Shown piece after piece: positions 52,314 through 61,266 of a stretch of 64,000 bases of DNA. Under the pieces are notes generated by a model. It did no database searches. It had not been told where the DNA came from and was given only the letters and a program-made list of their open reading frames with translations. A program made the translations under genes and the position numbers. Origin of the DNA: Gammaproteobacteria bacterium (GTDB lineage Bacteria; Pseudomonadota; Gammaproteobacteria; SZUA-229); the NCBI GenBank assembly GCA_029882355.1, contig JAOUKV010000014.1, positions 1-64,000 of the forward strand, in the 5' to 3' direction. Positions within the stretch are counted from its first letter, which is position 1. The number at the start of each line of letters is the position of its first letter.

Positions 52314-54917
52314 ATGAATTTAATAAAGCTATATGCGGTAATTATTGTATCTGTATTAGTCACAGCCTGTGGTGGTGGCGGTGGTGCATCTGCACCTGCG
52401 ACGGTCACTTATGCTGTCACGGCCAGTGCTGGCGCGGGTGGTGCTATTAGCCCGACCAGTAGTGACGTTGATGATGGCGGTACCGTTAGCTTAACGGTTA
52501 CACCTGATACGGGTTACAGCATTGCTAGCGTCACTGGCTGTGGTGGTGGTCTTACAGGTAATACTTACACGACTGCGGCAGTAACCGCTGCCTGTATCGT
52601 TGATGCAACGTTCAGCCTTAATAGTTATACCGTCAGTGCTACTGCGGGAACAAATGGTGCTATCAGTCCAGCTAGTTCAATAGCTGATCACGGTGCGACG
52701 ACAAGTTTTACAGTAACACCGGATGCTAGTTTCAGCATTGCTAGCGTCACTGGCTGTGGTGGTAGTCTTACAGGTAATACTTACACGACTGCGGCGGTAA
52801 CCGCTGCCTGTACTGTTGATGCAAGCTTTGCTTTAAATACATATACGGTCAGCACGGTTGCTGCAACTGGCGGTGCTATTAGCCCAGTTAACCCCATTGT
52901 TGATCACGGTACGATAGCTAGTCTCACAGTAACGCCAGAATTAGGTTATATCATTGGTACGGTGACGGGTTGTGTTGGTACGCTGGTGGGTGATACCTAT
53001 ACTACTGGAGCAGTTACTGCGGCTTGTACCGTTGATGCCTCATTTATTCTTGTTGGAAGCAATACTGTCACTGCGAATGCAGGACTGAATGGTGTTATTA
53101 GTCCCGCTTCAATTGACGTTACCGATGGGCTAACAACTGGGCTGACAGTAACCCCCGATACGGATTACCTTATTGATACCATAGTTGGATGTGGTGGTAC
53201 GTTGGTGGGTGATACTTATACTACTGGTGCGGTCATTGCGCCCTGTGCCGTTGATGTAACGTTTATTTTTGATGGAACTCATACAGTAACGGCGAATGCA
53301 GGGGCAAACGGTACTATCACTCCGGCAATTGTTGATGCTATTCCAGACACGAGCGTTGATTTTCAAATCACCCCGGATGCTGATTACAGTATTGATAGTG
53401 TAACTGGTTGTGCTGGCTTTCTTGTTGGGCCTACTACGTATAGAACATCGGCTATAACAGCTGCTTGTACCGTTGATGTCACTTTCATCAATAATGTACC
53501 TGTGGCTGTAGCGAAAAATGTTGTTTCGGAAGTGCTTTCCTCTGTGGAACTGGATGGTAGTGCCAGCTCTGACGAGAGCGCTTTGACATATAGTTGGAGT
53601 GTTGTATCAGTAGCACCTGGTAGTGCGGTAATAGCATTAGTGGGTGACACGACCGCTAACCCAACTTTTACCCCCGATGTTGAGGGCGATTATCAGTTTA
53701 CGCTGGTAGTTAACGACGGCGTGCAGGACAGTACACCCATCACAATAACGGTAACCGCGATATCAGCAGGTACAGCATTTTATAGCGCAGATGCTTTTCC
53801 AATCGACCTTCCTCTCGGCGCCACCATTACTTCTACCATTGATGTGAGCGGTGGACCTGTGGCACTCTCTTACGTTCGAGTCTATATGGATCTTAGTCAT
53901 ACCTGGGATGCAGACGTGATCGCAACGCTAACCTCGCCAACGGGTACGGTGATTGATTTGGTCAGAGAAGAAGGTGGTTCTGCTAGTGATTTTAGTGTTA
54001 CTACTTTTGATGATTTTTTCCCAACCACTTCGATTATTGATGGAGTTGCACCTTTTAATGGCCTGTTTTATCCAGAGCAGGCATTGAGCACTTTCAATGG
54101 TGAAGCCGCAGATGGCATCTGGACTCTCACAGTCACGGATCTTTTTGACTTGGCTGACTCAGGCGTGCTGAATAGCTGGCGAATTGTTTTTCCTGATAGT
54201 GTTCCAGTCATGGCCAAAGTTGGTGCTGATCAGTTGGTGGCTGCTGGTGATATGGTGCAGCTGGATGGAAGCACTAGTGCTGGTGATCTAATAAGCTTTA
54301 GCTGGCAGCTCACCGCTATGCCTGCGGGAAGCGCTGCGGTATTAAGTGATGCAGGCATTGCTAACCCCACGTTCACTGCAGATTTGCCAGGTGAGTATCT
54401 TGCAGAGCTGACGGTGACCGATGGTGTTGATGTTAGTACGGCTGTTGTGAGTGTTGTAGCGCAGCAGCCTTATGATCCTGCGGTGGCAACAACTTATAAC
54501 AGTACGGATACACCAATCGCGATACCCGATAACGATATCGTGACCGGTGCAAGCTCCAGCATTCTGGTGAGTGCAGACGTAGTATCGCTTTCGGGTGTGG
54601 CTGTTAGGTTGAGTATTAGCCATACATGGTCTAGCGATCTCAATATCTACCTGGTCTCACCCGCGGGAACTCAGATTGAGTTGAGTATTGGCAATGGAGG
54701 CAGTGCTACTGATGCTTACATCGCGACAGGATTTTCTGATCTGGTGGCTAGTTCTATCATTGGTGCGCCTACACCTTACACAGGGTATTTTCAGCCAGAG
54801 GTACCGCTGAGTACATTGATAGGTGAAGATAGCAATGGAACATGGCAGTTGCTGGTCTTTGATGGTGCTGGTGCTGATACAGGCAACATAGAAAGCTGGG
54901 ATTTACATATCTGGTAA
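52314..54917 (+). CDS. Large lipoprotein with InlB-like repeats and P domains
   Basis: An 867-residue exported lipoprotein (lipobox VTAC, Cys19, then GGGGG). Residues 33-395 hold five units of about 72 residues resembling InlB B-type repeats (core LTVTPDTGYSIASVTGCGG), each with two conserved Cys that may form a disulfide. Residues about 395-485 and 630-715 are PKD/K319-like ('LDGSASSDESALTYSW', 'LDGSTSAGDLISFSW'). Residues about 489-627 and 725-867 are two proprotein-convertase P domains (LSHTWDADVIATLTSPTGT with GIWTLTVTDL). It has no protease domain. Surface adhesion or binding is likely. It is bounded by the hydrolase duplicate and a terminator. Confidence 0.88.
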   Translation: MNLIKLYAVIIVSVLVTACGGGGGASAPATVTYAVTASAGAGGAISPTSSDVDDGGTVSLTVTPDTGYSIASVTGCGGGLTGNTYTTAAVTAACIVDATFSLNSYTVSATAGTNGAISPASSIADHGATTSFTVTPDASFSIASVTGCGGSLTGNTYTTAAVTAACTVDASFALNTYTVSTVAATGGAISPVNPIVDHGTIASLTVTPELGYIIGTVTGCVGTLVGDTYTTGAVTAACTVDASFILVGSNTVTANAGLNGVISPASIDVTDGLTTGLTVTPDTDYLIDTIVGCGGTLVGDTYTTGAVIAPCAVDVTFIFDGTHTVTANAGANGTITPAIVDAIPDTSVDFQITPDADYSIDSVTGCAGFLVGPTTYRTSAITAACTVDVTFINNVPVAVAKNVVSEVLSSVELDGSASSDESALTYSWSVVSVAPGSAVIALVGDTTANPTFTPDVEGDYQFTLVVNDGVQDSTPITITVTAISAGTAFYSADAFPIDLPLGATITSTIDVSGGPVALSYVRVYMDLSHTWDADVIATLTSPTGTVIDLVREEGGSASDFSVTTFDDFFPTTSIIDGVAPFNGLFYPEQALSTFNGEAADGIWTLTVTDLFDLADSGVLNSWRIVFPDSVPVMAKVGADQLVAAGDMVQLDGSTSAGDLISFSWQLTAMPAGSAAVLSDAGIANPTFTADLPGEYLAELTVTDGVDVSTAVVSVVAQQPYDPAVATTYNSTDTPIAIPDNDIVTGASSSILVSADVVSLSGVAVRLSISHTWSSDLNIYLVSPAGTQIELSIGNGGSATDAYIATGFSDLVASSIIGAPTPYTGYFQPEVPLSTLIGEDSNGTWQLLVFDGAGADTGNIESWDLHIW
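52410..53498 (+). repeat. Five in-frame InlB-like repeats, about 216 bases each
   Basis: Period is 216 bases between units one and two (72 codons). About 93 bases starting at 52517 and 52733 are near identical, so the duplication of the first two units is recent. Later units drift and vary slightly in length. Each unit ends with a Cys-containing 'AAC.VD..F' motif. Confidence 0.85.
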
Positions 54918-54960
54918 TGAAATGTTTACCCGGGTAGGCTCGGGTTAAAGCAGTACAAAT

Positions 54961-55002
54961 AAAGCCCGCCATTCACCTGTTAGTGAGTGGCGGGTTTTTT
55001 AT
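54961..55002. terminator. Rho-independent terminator between convergent genes
   Basis: The stem CCCGCCATTCAC pairs with GTGAGTGGCGGG (one G-T) around a 6-base loop and is followed by six T. It ends the InlB-repeat lipoprotein transcript. The minus strand also has an A-rich side, but a T run for the opposite direction is weak. Confidence 0.85.
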
Positions 55003-55051
55003 TGGCAAGCGTAAATGATTTGTGGAGTTTTAGAGTGGGGCTTTTTTCCGC

Positions 55052-55804
55052 TTACGTCAGAGATGAAAACCAGCGATCTATTTCCTCGGCGACAAAATCA
55101 GTGTCCTGTTTTTTTGACAAAAGATGATCAGAATTCTCCAAAGTAATAATTTGTGAATCGCCTTTTATCCAGTCGTTTAATTCATCCGCATTTTTTTCAC
55201 TCACTAATGCATCGTTGTTCACGCTAAATATCAATACAGGTTTACTTAATTCAGCTAGTCGTTGTTGCATATCATAGCTACGCAAATCTGCAATAAATTC
55301 TGGTTCAATTTCATAATGTTCACCCGCGACTTCGATGCTGGAAGCGATGCCCTGTTCTAATAAAGTAAGTGCATGACCAAAGTGGTGTAGTACATGGTCG
55401 GGTTGGCTGGGTGAGGCAATGGTGGCGATGGCTTTTACTTCTTCTGTTTGTATTGCCGCTTCAAGTGCCGCCGTGCCGCCTAAGCTATGGCCAATGAGTA
55501 ACTCGGGTGCCTGGTAGTGAGTGCGCAAATATTCTATTGCGGCTAATACATCGGCCACGTTAGTGCTGAAGCAGGTTTGTGAAAATTCGCCTTCACTACC
55601 GCCTAGCCCGGTAAAATCAAAACGTAGCGTGGCATAACCTTGTTTTGCCATGTTCTTGCTAATGCGATATGTGGTGAGCGTGTCTTTGCTGCAGGTAAAA
55701 CAGTGGCAGCAAATGGCAAAGGCTTTAGGTGTGCCCTCAGGCATTTCAAGTCTGGCGGCTAGTGGGTGGGTGTGACCGGGAAAAGTGAGTTTAATGCTGG
55801 GCAT
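55052..55804 (-). CDS. Alpha/beta hydrolase
   Basis: A 250-residue alpha/beta hydrolase. The nucleophile is in LLIGHSLGGTAALEA (Ser about 108), the first strand region reads FAICCHCFTCSKDTLTTYRISKNMAKQGYATLRFDFTGLGGSEG, and the catalytic Asp and His are in FSVNNDALVSEKNA and ENSDHLLS. This kind is usually found alone or fused to an OsmC domain ('alpha/beta hydrolase/OsmC'); here it is alone, although an OsmC-like gene lies elsewhere in the window. Substrate unknown. Its 3' 180 bases are duplicated at 51952-52130. Confidence 0.88.
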   Translation of the reverse strand: MPSIKLTFPGHTHPLAARLEMPEGTPKAFAICCHCFTCSKDTLTTYRISKNMAKQGYATLRFDFTGLGGSEGEFSQTCFSTNVADVLAAIEYLRTHYQAPELLIGHSLGGTAALEAAIQTEEVKAIATIASPSQPDHVLHHFGHALTLLEQGIASSIEVAGEHYEIEPEFIADLRSYDMQQRLAELSKPVLIFSVNNDALVSEKNADELNDWIKGDSQIITLENSDHLLSKKQDTDFVAEEIDRWFSSLT

Positions 55805-55914
55805 AATATAAAAGGCTTGCGATAGTTATTTTAGATTTACATTGTACTTGAGGGTACGCCGAGTATTATAGGTGAATGTTATTTTTACCACTTTCTTATT
55901 TCTGGTGATCTCAA

Positions 55915-56310
55915 ATGAGCAATGATTGTTTACCCGAAAACCGTATCCCCGTTATTCGAGTACCTGCCAGCCCTGCTGATGCCAATCCTGGCGGTAGTAT
56001 ATTTGGCGGCTGGATTATGTCGTATGTCGATGTCGCGGGAAGTATTCCTGCACTTGACAGAGCGCAAGGTGCAGTGGTAACGCGTGCGGTTGAGTCCTTT
56101 GAATTCAAGCAAGCTGTTCACATTGGTGATTTGATTAGCTGTTACGCAAAAATTATTTCTGAAGGCCGAACTTCAATAAAGGTTGATGTTGAAGTTTATG
56201 CAGAGCGTCGAAAGGGCGCAGTAAAACAATGCATTAAAGTGACAGAGGCAGTACTGATTTATGTTGCGATTGATGAGAACCACAAACCCAGGGCCTTGCC
56301 AGCAGAATAA
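55915..56310 (+). CDS. yciA: Acyl-CoA thioesterase, YciA family
   Basis: A 131-residue hot-dog fold protein. The family signature NPGGSIFGGWIMSYVDVAGS and the later EFKQAVHIGDLISCYAKI and TEAVLIYVAIDENHKPRALP match YciA from end to end. It hydrolyses acyl-CoA of varied chain length in the cytoplasm. It is divergent from the alpha/beta hydrolase gene and precedes the fadL-like gene on the same strand. Confidence 0.92.
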   Translation: MSNDCLPENRIPVIRVPASPADANPGGSIFGGWIMSYVDVAGSIPALDRAQGAVVTRAVESFEFKQAVHIGDLISCYAKIISEGRTSIKVDVEVYAERRKGAVKQCIKVTEAVLIYVAIDENHKPRALPAE

Positions 56311-56474
56311 TAAAATAAATTGTGGAGTATGGATTTTATACTCGAGATAAGGCTATTTTTACAGCGTTAAATTAGAACTCGCTAATGCTTAAATAAATAG
56401 ACTCTTAATAACATGTGTGTTAAAAACCAACGACAATAAAAAACTAAAACTATAAATAAGATGAAACAGAGCAT

Positions 56475-57722
56475 ATGAAAATAAGAATATTGGTAATAGC
56501 GAGTATGTGTCTATCAACTAGCGCTTTTGCTGGGGGCTACCGAGTAGCGCTTCAGGGACAAAAAGCATTAGGTATGGGGCACACTGGTGTGGCAATGACG
56601 GATAGTTCAGAAGCAGTTTTCTTTAATCCGGCAGCCATGACTTTTCTGGAAAATGATATGGATGTTTCAGGTGGTATCACCTTGATTGACAGTGTCATCA
56701 AATATCAGAATCAAACAGCTAATGTTGCAGCTGAAACAGATAATCCTATGGGCACACCCGTAAGTTTTTATATTTCTCAAAGAGAAAACGAGAAACTTTC
56801 CTACGGTTTAGGTATATATACGCCTTATGGAAATGCGGTTGAGTGGCAGAAAGACTGGGCAGGTTCACATCTGGTTAATAATATCGAACTGCATGCCATT
56901 TATATCCAGCCGACAATTTCTTATAAATTGAGTGATGACTTTAGCGTTGGCTTTGGTCCAACGATTGTTTCTGGTTCGGTTGACTTTAATCGTAACCTGA
57001 GCACATCACTGATTGATGCTAATGGTGATCGCTCTAACGTGACACTTAAAGCCTCTAACGTAACTGCAATTGGTTATAACGTAGGTTTTTTAGTTAAACC
57101 TTCTAATGATCTTTCAGTAGGTATCAGTTACCGTTCTAAGGTAGTTTTAAATGCAAGAGACGAAAGCGCGGACTTTGCAAATATCCCTGCTTCATTGCAG
57201 GCGGCTTATTTTGATACCACCTTTAATGCTGATCTGGTATTACCTGCCGAGTTAACCGTGGGTGTTTCGTATAATCTAAATTCTGATCTGGTGCTGGCTT
57301 TAGATATTAATCGTACTTACTGGAGTGCATATGAGAATCTGGATGTGCAATTTAATAACGCTGCAGGCACATCTCTAAATCCTCGAAATTACAACGATGC
57401 CAATATCGTTCGCCTTGGTGCGCAATATGCAATGGGCGAAGATCTAACGTTACGTGCGGGCATGTATTTTGATAACTCACCGATTGGTGATGGCTATTAC
57501 ACACCTGAAACTGCACGTGCTGATTCAGTGGGATATACCGCTGGAGCTAGTTATAAAGTTTCTAAACAGATGGAGCTGGATTTTTCATTCCTGATGTTGA
57601 CGTTTGACGAATTTAACGGATCTTATGATTACTATGATCAGTCCGGGACGCTTGTATCGTTTAGTGGCGATTACGCATCTTCTGTAACCACTATTGGTTT
57701 TGGCCTTAACTACAAATACTGA
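56475..57722 (+). CDS. FadL/OmpP1/TodX family outer membrane protein
   Basis: A 415-residue outer membrane beta-barrel with a signal peptide cleaved after STSAFA. The start of the mature part, GGYRVALQGQKALGMGHTGVAMTDSSEAVFFNPAAM, has the NPA motif of the FadL hatch. The NxxGxxA-type motifs and the final strand ending in FGLNYKY (terminal aromatic) are typical. FadL proteins carry long-chain fatty acids or other hydrophobic compounds across the outer membrane. The SGNH esterase gene follows after 11 bases, which hints at hydrolysis and uptake of lipids. Confidence 0.93.
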   Translation: MKIRILVIASMCLSTSAFAGGYRVALQGQKALGMGHTGVAMTDSSEAVFFNPAAMTFLENDMDVSGGITLIDSVIKYQNQTANVAAETDNPMGTPVSFYISQRENEKLSYGLGIYTPYGNAVEWQKDWAGSHLVNNIELHAIYIQPTISYKLSDDFSVGFGPTIVSGSVDFNRNLSTSLIDANGDRSNVTLKASNVTAIGYNVGFLVKPSNDLSVGISYRSKVVLNARDESADFANIPASLQAAYFDTTFNADLVLPAELTVGVSYNLNSDLVLALDINRTYWSAYENLDVQFNNAAGTSLNPRNYNDANIVRLGAQYAMGEDLTLRAGMYFDNSPIGDGYYTPETARADSVGYTAGASYKVSKQMELDFSFLMLTFDEFNGSYDYYDQSGTLVSFSGDYASSVTTIGFGLNYKY

Positions 57723-57733
57723 GATAACAAGAA

Positions 57734-59266
57734 ATGATACTTATGAAAAATCAAATAATAAAATTAGCAGGCGTGGCGATAGCCTGCGCTGTTGTTTCAG
57801 CCTGTGATGCAGAATTCGATAATCCGATTAGTGGTAATACGGGTGATAGTGGTACTGCAGATTTAAGCAAGTTTGTCACTATTGGAGATTCTATAACCGC
57901 TGGTTATGCCGATGGTGCACTTTATCTAGCCGGTCAGGAAAACTCTTACCCAGCAATACTGGCGCAACAGTTTGCTGTGGTTGGTGGTGATGCTAATTTC
58001 ACTCAGCCGTTAGTGAGTGATAATTTGGGTGGTTTGCTTGCTGGCGGAAATCAAATTACGGATAATCGACTGGTTCTGGATTTGACTGACCCAACATCGC
58101 CCAGTCCTGTGAATCTAACAGGCACACCAACAACAGAAGTTATTGGTTCAGGTTTGAACGGTACTGCGTTTAGCAATATGGGCGTACCGGGTGCTAAATC
58201 ATTCCATCTTGGTGCACCAGGTTATGGTGATCCTGCTGGTATACTTTTGGGGTTATCAAATCCATTCTTTACAAGATTTGCATCAGACCCCGCGACCGCA
58301 ACAATGATTGGTGATGCCGCTGTTCAGGCACCCTCATTCTTTGTTCTTTGGATAGGTAATAATGATGTGCTGTCTTATGCAACCACTGGCGGTGTAGGTA
58401 CTGATCAGCTAGGTAATACTGATTATACTTTTGCTTCGTATGGTTCTAATGATATTACTGACCCGATAGCTTTTGGAATTGTGTATTCTGGATTAGTTGG
58501 AGCGTTAACTGCTAACCCGGCTGCTCAAGGTGTGCTGGTTAACATTCCCGATGTAAGTACTCTGCCTTATTTTACAACGGTGCCCTATAACGCAATACCA
58601 CTAGATCAGGCGACTGCAGATTATCTAAACTCTAATCCAAATACTATTGCCTATAATGCAGGTCTTCAAGCGGCTGTAGGTGTGGCGCCTGGGTTTACGC
58701 AGGAAGAGGCAGATGCAAGGACTATTAACTTTGTTGCTGGGCAAAATGCACCTATTATCGAGGATGAGACGCTAACTAATATTGGTGCGCCTCTTATCAG
58801 GCAGGCAACAGCCAATGATTTGATTATTTTACCTGTGAGTGGTTATCTTGGTACGGAGAATGCGAATGCTGTAGATGTAACACCACCAGCAGGATTGCCC
58901 TGGGGTCTAGGCACACCACTTACTGATGGTGATGTCTTAATACCTTCAGAGATCGCAGCTATCGACACAGCCAGAGCTGCATTTAACACCACGATTCAAG
59001 CAGCGGCTGATGCTGATGCAAACCTGATTCTGGTGGATTCTGCAGCCATCATGCAAGAGATCAGCACCACTGGTATTGACTATGGTACTGGTGCTATAAA
59101 TGCTGATTACGCCACTGGCGGTGCTTTCTCGCTGGATGGTGTTCACCCAACTGCGCGTGGTTACGCGGTGGTGGCAAATAGAATTATTGATGCCATTAAT
59201 ACCGGCTTTAATGCGAGCATTCCAGCGGTTAATCCTGGTGATTACACGACGATATTTGTTCAATAA
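57734..59266 (+). CDS. SGNH/GDSL hydrolase lipoprotein
   Basis: A 510-residue exported lipoprotein (signal ending VVSAC, Cys24). The GDSL block is TIGDSITAGYADG with nucleophile Ser53; the Gly/Asn blocks appear as GVPGAKS and WIGNNDVL; the catalytic Asp and His are in LDGVHPTARGY (D468, H471). It is an esterase or lipase acting in the periplasm or on the cell surface. The long insert between blocks is typical of the large outer-membrane GDSL esterases. It is the second gene of a FadL-esterase operon and is followed by a terminator. Confidence 0.9.
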   Translation: MILMKNQIIKLAGVAIACAVVSACDAEFDNPISGNTGDSGTADLSKFVTIGDSITAGYADGALYLAGQENSYPAILAQQFAVVGGDANFTQPLVSDNLGGLLAGGNQITDNRLVLDLTDPTSPSPVNLTGTPTTEVIGSGLNGTAFSNMGVPGAKSFHLGAPGYGDPAGILLGLSNPFFTRFASDPATATMIGDAAVQAPSFFVLWIGNNDVLSYATTGGVGTDQLGNTDYTFASYGSNDITDPIAFGIVYSGLVGALTANPAAQGVLVNIPDVSTLPYFTTVPYNAIPLDQATADYLNSNPNTIAYNAGLQAAVGVAPGFTQEEADARTINFVAGQNAPIIEDETLTNIGAPLIRQATANDLIILPVSGYLGTENANAVDVTPPAGLPWGLGTPLTDGDVLIPSEIAAIDTARAAFNTTIQAAADADANLILVDSAAIMQEISTTGIDYGTGAINADYATGGAFSLDGVHPTARGYAVVANRIIDAINTGFNASIPAVNPGDYTTIFVQ

Positions 59267-59287
59267 GGTTCTGCCTTTAAGTAATAT

Positions 59288-59315
59288 AAAAAACCCTCTT
59301 CGGAGGGTTTTTTTG
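59288..59315. terminator. Rho-independent terminator after the SGNH gene
   Basis: AAAACCCTC pairs with GAGGGTTTT around TTCG, a stable tetraloop, and is followed by seven or more T. The A run on the left could also let it serve the convergent gene, so it may be bidirectional. Confidence 0.9.
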
Positions 59316-59804
59316 TTATTGGCGTAAAAGAAAGGTGGGCTGCTGTTTGTCGTCGACAAGTTTGTGGTTGATTAACCATTCCAGTGCTTCTTCCGCATCC
59401 TGCTCAAACCATGCCTGTGCAGAACCAAGCCGAAAAGAATAACCCCATTCATCCATGTCTTTAAAAGCACGTTCGCGTCCCATTTCGGGAATGAAATCGG
59501 ATAACAGTATTTGTAAATAACAGGTGGCGGTTTCTTCGATAGCTGTGCCGCCTGCATCGGTGTGCAATTGATTTCGACGTTGCTGGTCCATGCAGATGTA
59601 GTGACAGGATTCGTGCAGTGCGGAGTGTACAGGTGTGTCATTACTGATATAAAGCACATCGCCAATTAAACCCGCTTCGGGTGCTTTCCAGAAACTACCG
59701 GGTAGTTCCTGATTCACTGGCATGCGTTTTACTTCGAGTCCAAATTTTTTTAGCAGATCATCGAGATGTTCTGCTTTGATTTCGCTACAAAGTAAAACAG
59801 CCAT
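59316..59804 (-). CDS. Hypothetical protein with an HExxH motif
   Basis: A 162-residue soluble protein with HSALHESCHYICMDQQRR, a perfect HExxH zinc motif (H84-E85-x-x-H88 approximately), and a downstream AIEETATCYLQ with a Glu that could be the third ligand, as in gluzincins. N-terminal residues 1-70 contain LYISNDTPV. I know of no characterised member. It is the last gene of the rph-rdgB operon (5 bases after rdgB), which suggests co-regulation but not a shared function. Confidence 0.72.
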   Translation of the reverse strand: MAVLLCSEIKAEHLDDLLKKFGLEVKRMPVNQELPGSFWKAPEAGLIGDVLYISNDTPVHSALHESCHYICMDQQRRNQLHTDAGGTAIEETATCYLQILLSDFIPEMGRERAFKDMDEWGYSFRLGSAQAWFEQDAEEALEWLINHKLVDDKQQPTFLLRQ

Positions 59805-59809
59805 AGTTT

Positions 59810-60427
59810 TTAGTCGATGAAGTTATGTTTCTTGAATTCTTCCAGCATGGCCTGCAGAGCAAGTGCACGATGGCTGATTTTATTTTTTTCTTCCATGGAC
59901 AGTTCACCGCTGGCGCAATTGTGTGTCGGCACGTAGAAAATCGGATCGTAACCAAAACCACCATCACCTAGTGGCGCTTCGAGAATTCGACCTTCCCAAC
60001 TGGCCTGAGTAATGATGGGTACAGGATCGTTGTGGTGACGCATGAACACCAGTAAACACCAGTAGCGAGCAGTGCGTTCAGCTTCGGGTATGCCCTGTAG
60101 TTCTTCCAGCATTTTATTGTTGTTATCGAGATCACTCGCGCCTTCACCGGCATAACGTGCTGAATAAACACCGGGTCGAGCATCCAGGGCATCAACTTCA
60201 ATACCGGAATCATCCGAGATCGCAGGCAGGCCGGTGAGCCTGGCAGCATGACGGGCTTTGATGATGGCGTTCTCAACAAAAGTGGTGCCAGTCTCAGGAA
60301 CTTCCGGTACGTTAAAGTCCGATTGCGGAACCACTTCGATGCCGCAGCCTGCGAACAGTTTGTTGATCTCGCGAACCTTGCCGGCGTTACCGCTGGCGAG
60401 GACGATTTTGTTGATTTTTTGTGTCAT
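59810..60427 (-). CDS. rdgB: XTP/dITP diphosphatase RdgB (HAM1 family)
   Basis: A 205-residue HAM1-type pyrophosphatase. The opening KIVLASGNAGKVREINKL, TFVENAIIKARHAARLTGLPAISDDSGIEVDAL and GFGYDPIFYVP are the conserved blocks. It removes non-canonical purine triphosphates (XTP, dITP) to protect DNA and RNA. It lies 12 bases downstream of rph in the same operon, a common order in bacteria. Confidence 0.96.
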   Translation of the reverse strand: MTQKINKIVLASGNAGKVREINKLFAGCGIEVVPQSDFNVPEVPETGTTFVENAIIKARHAARLTGLPAISDDSGIEVDALDARPGVYSARYAGEGASDLDNNNKMLEELQGIPEAERTARYWCLLVFMRHHNDPVPIITQASWEGRILEAPLGDGGFGYDPIFYVPTHNCASGELSMEEKNKISHRALALQAMLEEFKKHNFID

Positions 60428-60439
60428 GGTTGTCTCCGT

Positions 60440-61156
60440 TTAGCTATTCAATGCTGCGTTTTGAGCTTCAAATAATTCTTTGATGCCTTTTTCCGCCAGC
60501 TCCAACATGGCATTCAATTCTTCACGATTATAGGCATGGCCTTCGGCAGTGCCCTGAACTTCGATAAAGCCATTGCTATTATTCATCACCACGTTCATAT
60601 CAGTTTCGGCATTAGAGTCTTCGGCATAATCAAGATCGAGTACTGCTGTGCCATTAAAAATACCCACAGATACCGAGCCAATCTGGTGGTGCAAGGGCTC
60701 TTTTTTGACCAGACCCTTAGCCATGAGATGTTGCACCGCATCGTGCAAAGCCACCCATGCGCCGGTAATGCTGGCAGTACGCGTGCCACCGTCTGCCTGA
60801 ATCACATCACAATCAAGGCTGATGGTGTTTTCACCCAATGCTTTAAGGTTGATAGCGGCGCGCAGTGAGCGACCAATCAAGCGTTGAATTTCCATGGTGC
60901 GGCCACCCTGTTTGCCAGTAGATGCTTCTCGTCTCATGCGATTACCAGTAGCGCGTGGCAACATGCCATATTCAGCCGTTACCCAGCCCTGTCCCTGGCC
61001 ACGCAAAAACCCCGGTACTCTGTTCTCAACCGAAGCCGTACAGATGACTTTGGTATCACCAAACTCGACCAGCACAGAACCTTCGGCGTGTTTAGTGTAG
61101 TTGCGGGTGATTGTGATTTGGCGCATTTCATCAGGTGCGCGTTTGCTCGGTCTCAT
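60440..61156 (-). CDS. rph: Ribonuclease PH
   Basis: A 238-residue phosphorolytic exoribonuclease that trims tRNA 3' ends. Key blocks are [68 protein letters not shown] with the phosphate-binding Arg residues, and [23 protein letters not shown]. Intact and family-length. Operon order is rph-rdgB-HExxH protein. It is divergent from yicC, the usual gammaproteobacterial arrangement. Confidence 0.97.
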   Translation of the reverse strand: MRPSKRAPDEMRQITITRNYTKHAEGSVLVEFGDTKVICTASVENRVPGFLRGQGQGWVTAEYGMLPRATGNRMRREASTGKQGGRTMEIQRLIGRSLRAAINLKALGENTISLDCDVIQADGGTRTASITGAWVALHDAVQHLMAKGLVKKEPLHHQIGSVSVGIFNGTAVLDLDYAEDSNAETDMNVVMNNSNGFIEVQGTAEGHAYNREELNAMLELAEKGIKELFEAQNAALNS

Positions 61157-61192
61157 GATTAGATCCAGTCAGTGTGATAAATAATTTTGCGA

Positions 61193-61242
61193 ATTATACA
61201 TGGCTTGAGTAGGAGTTGCGCCGTTGGCTAGCATGCTACAAT
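61193..61242. promoter_or_regulatory. Divergent promoters of rph and yicC
   Basis: For yicC, an extended -10 element TGCTACAAT (61234-61242) lies 24 bases before the ATG, with a TTG-rich sequence 15-16 bases further upstream as a weak -35. For rph, a TATAAT box on the minus strand corresponds to 61193-61198 and lies 36 bases before the rph ATG. The two elements lie about 50 bases apart in a compact divergent region. Confidence 0.45.
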
Positions 61243-61266
61243 TTGCCGATCTAAGGGGAGAATTAA

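Noticed and set aside
52131..55051. Insertion sequence or transposon between the hydrolase copies
   Set aside because: No transposase gene, no terminal inverted repeats at the ends of the segment and no short target duplication. The long duplicate fits recombination better.
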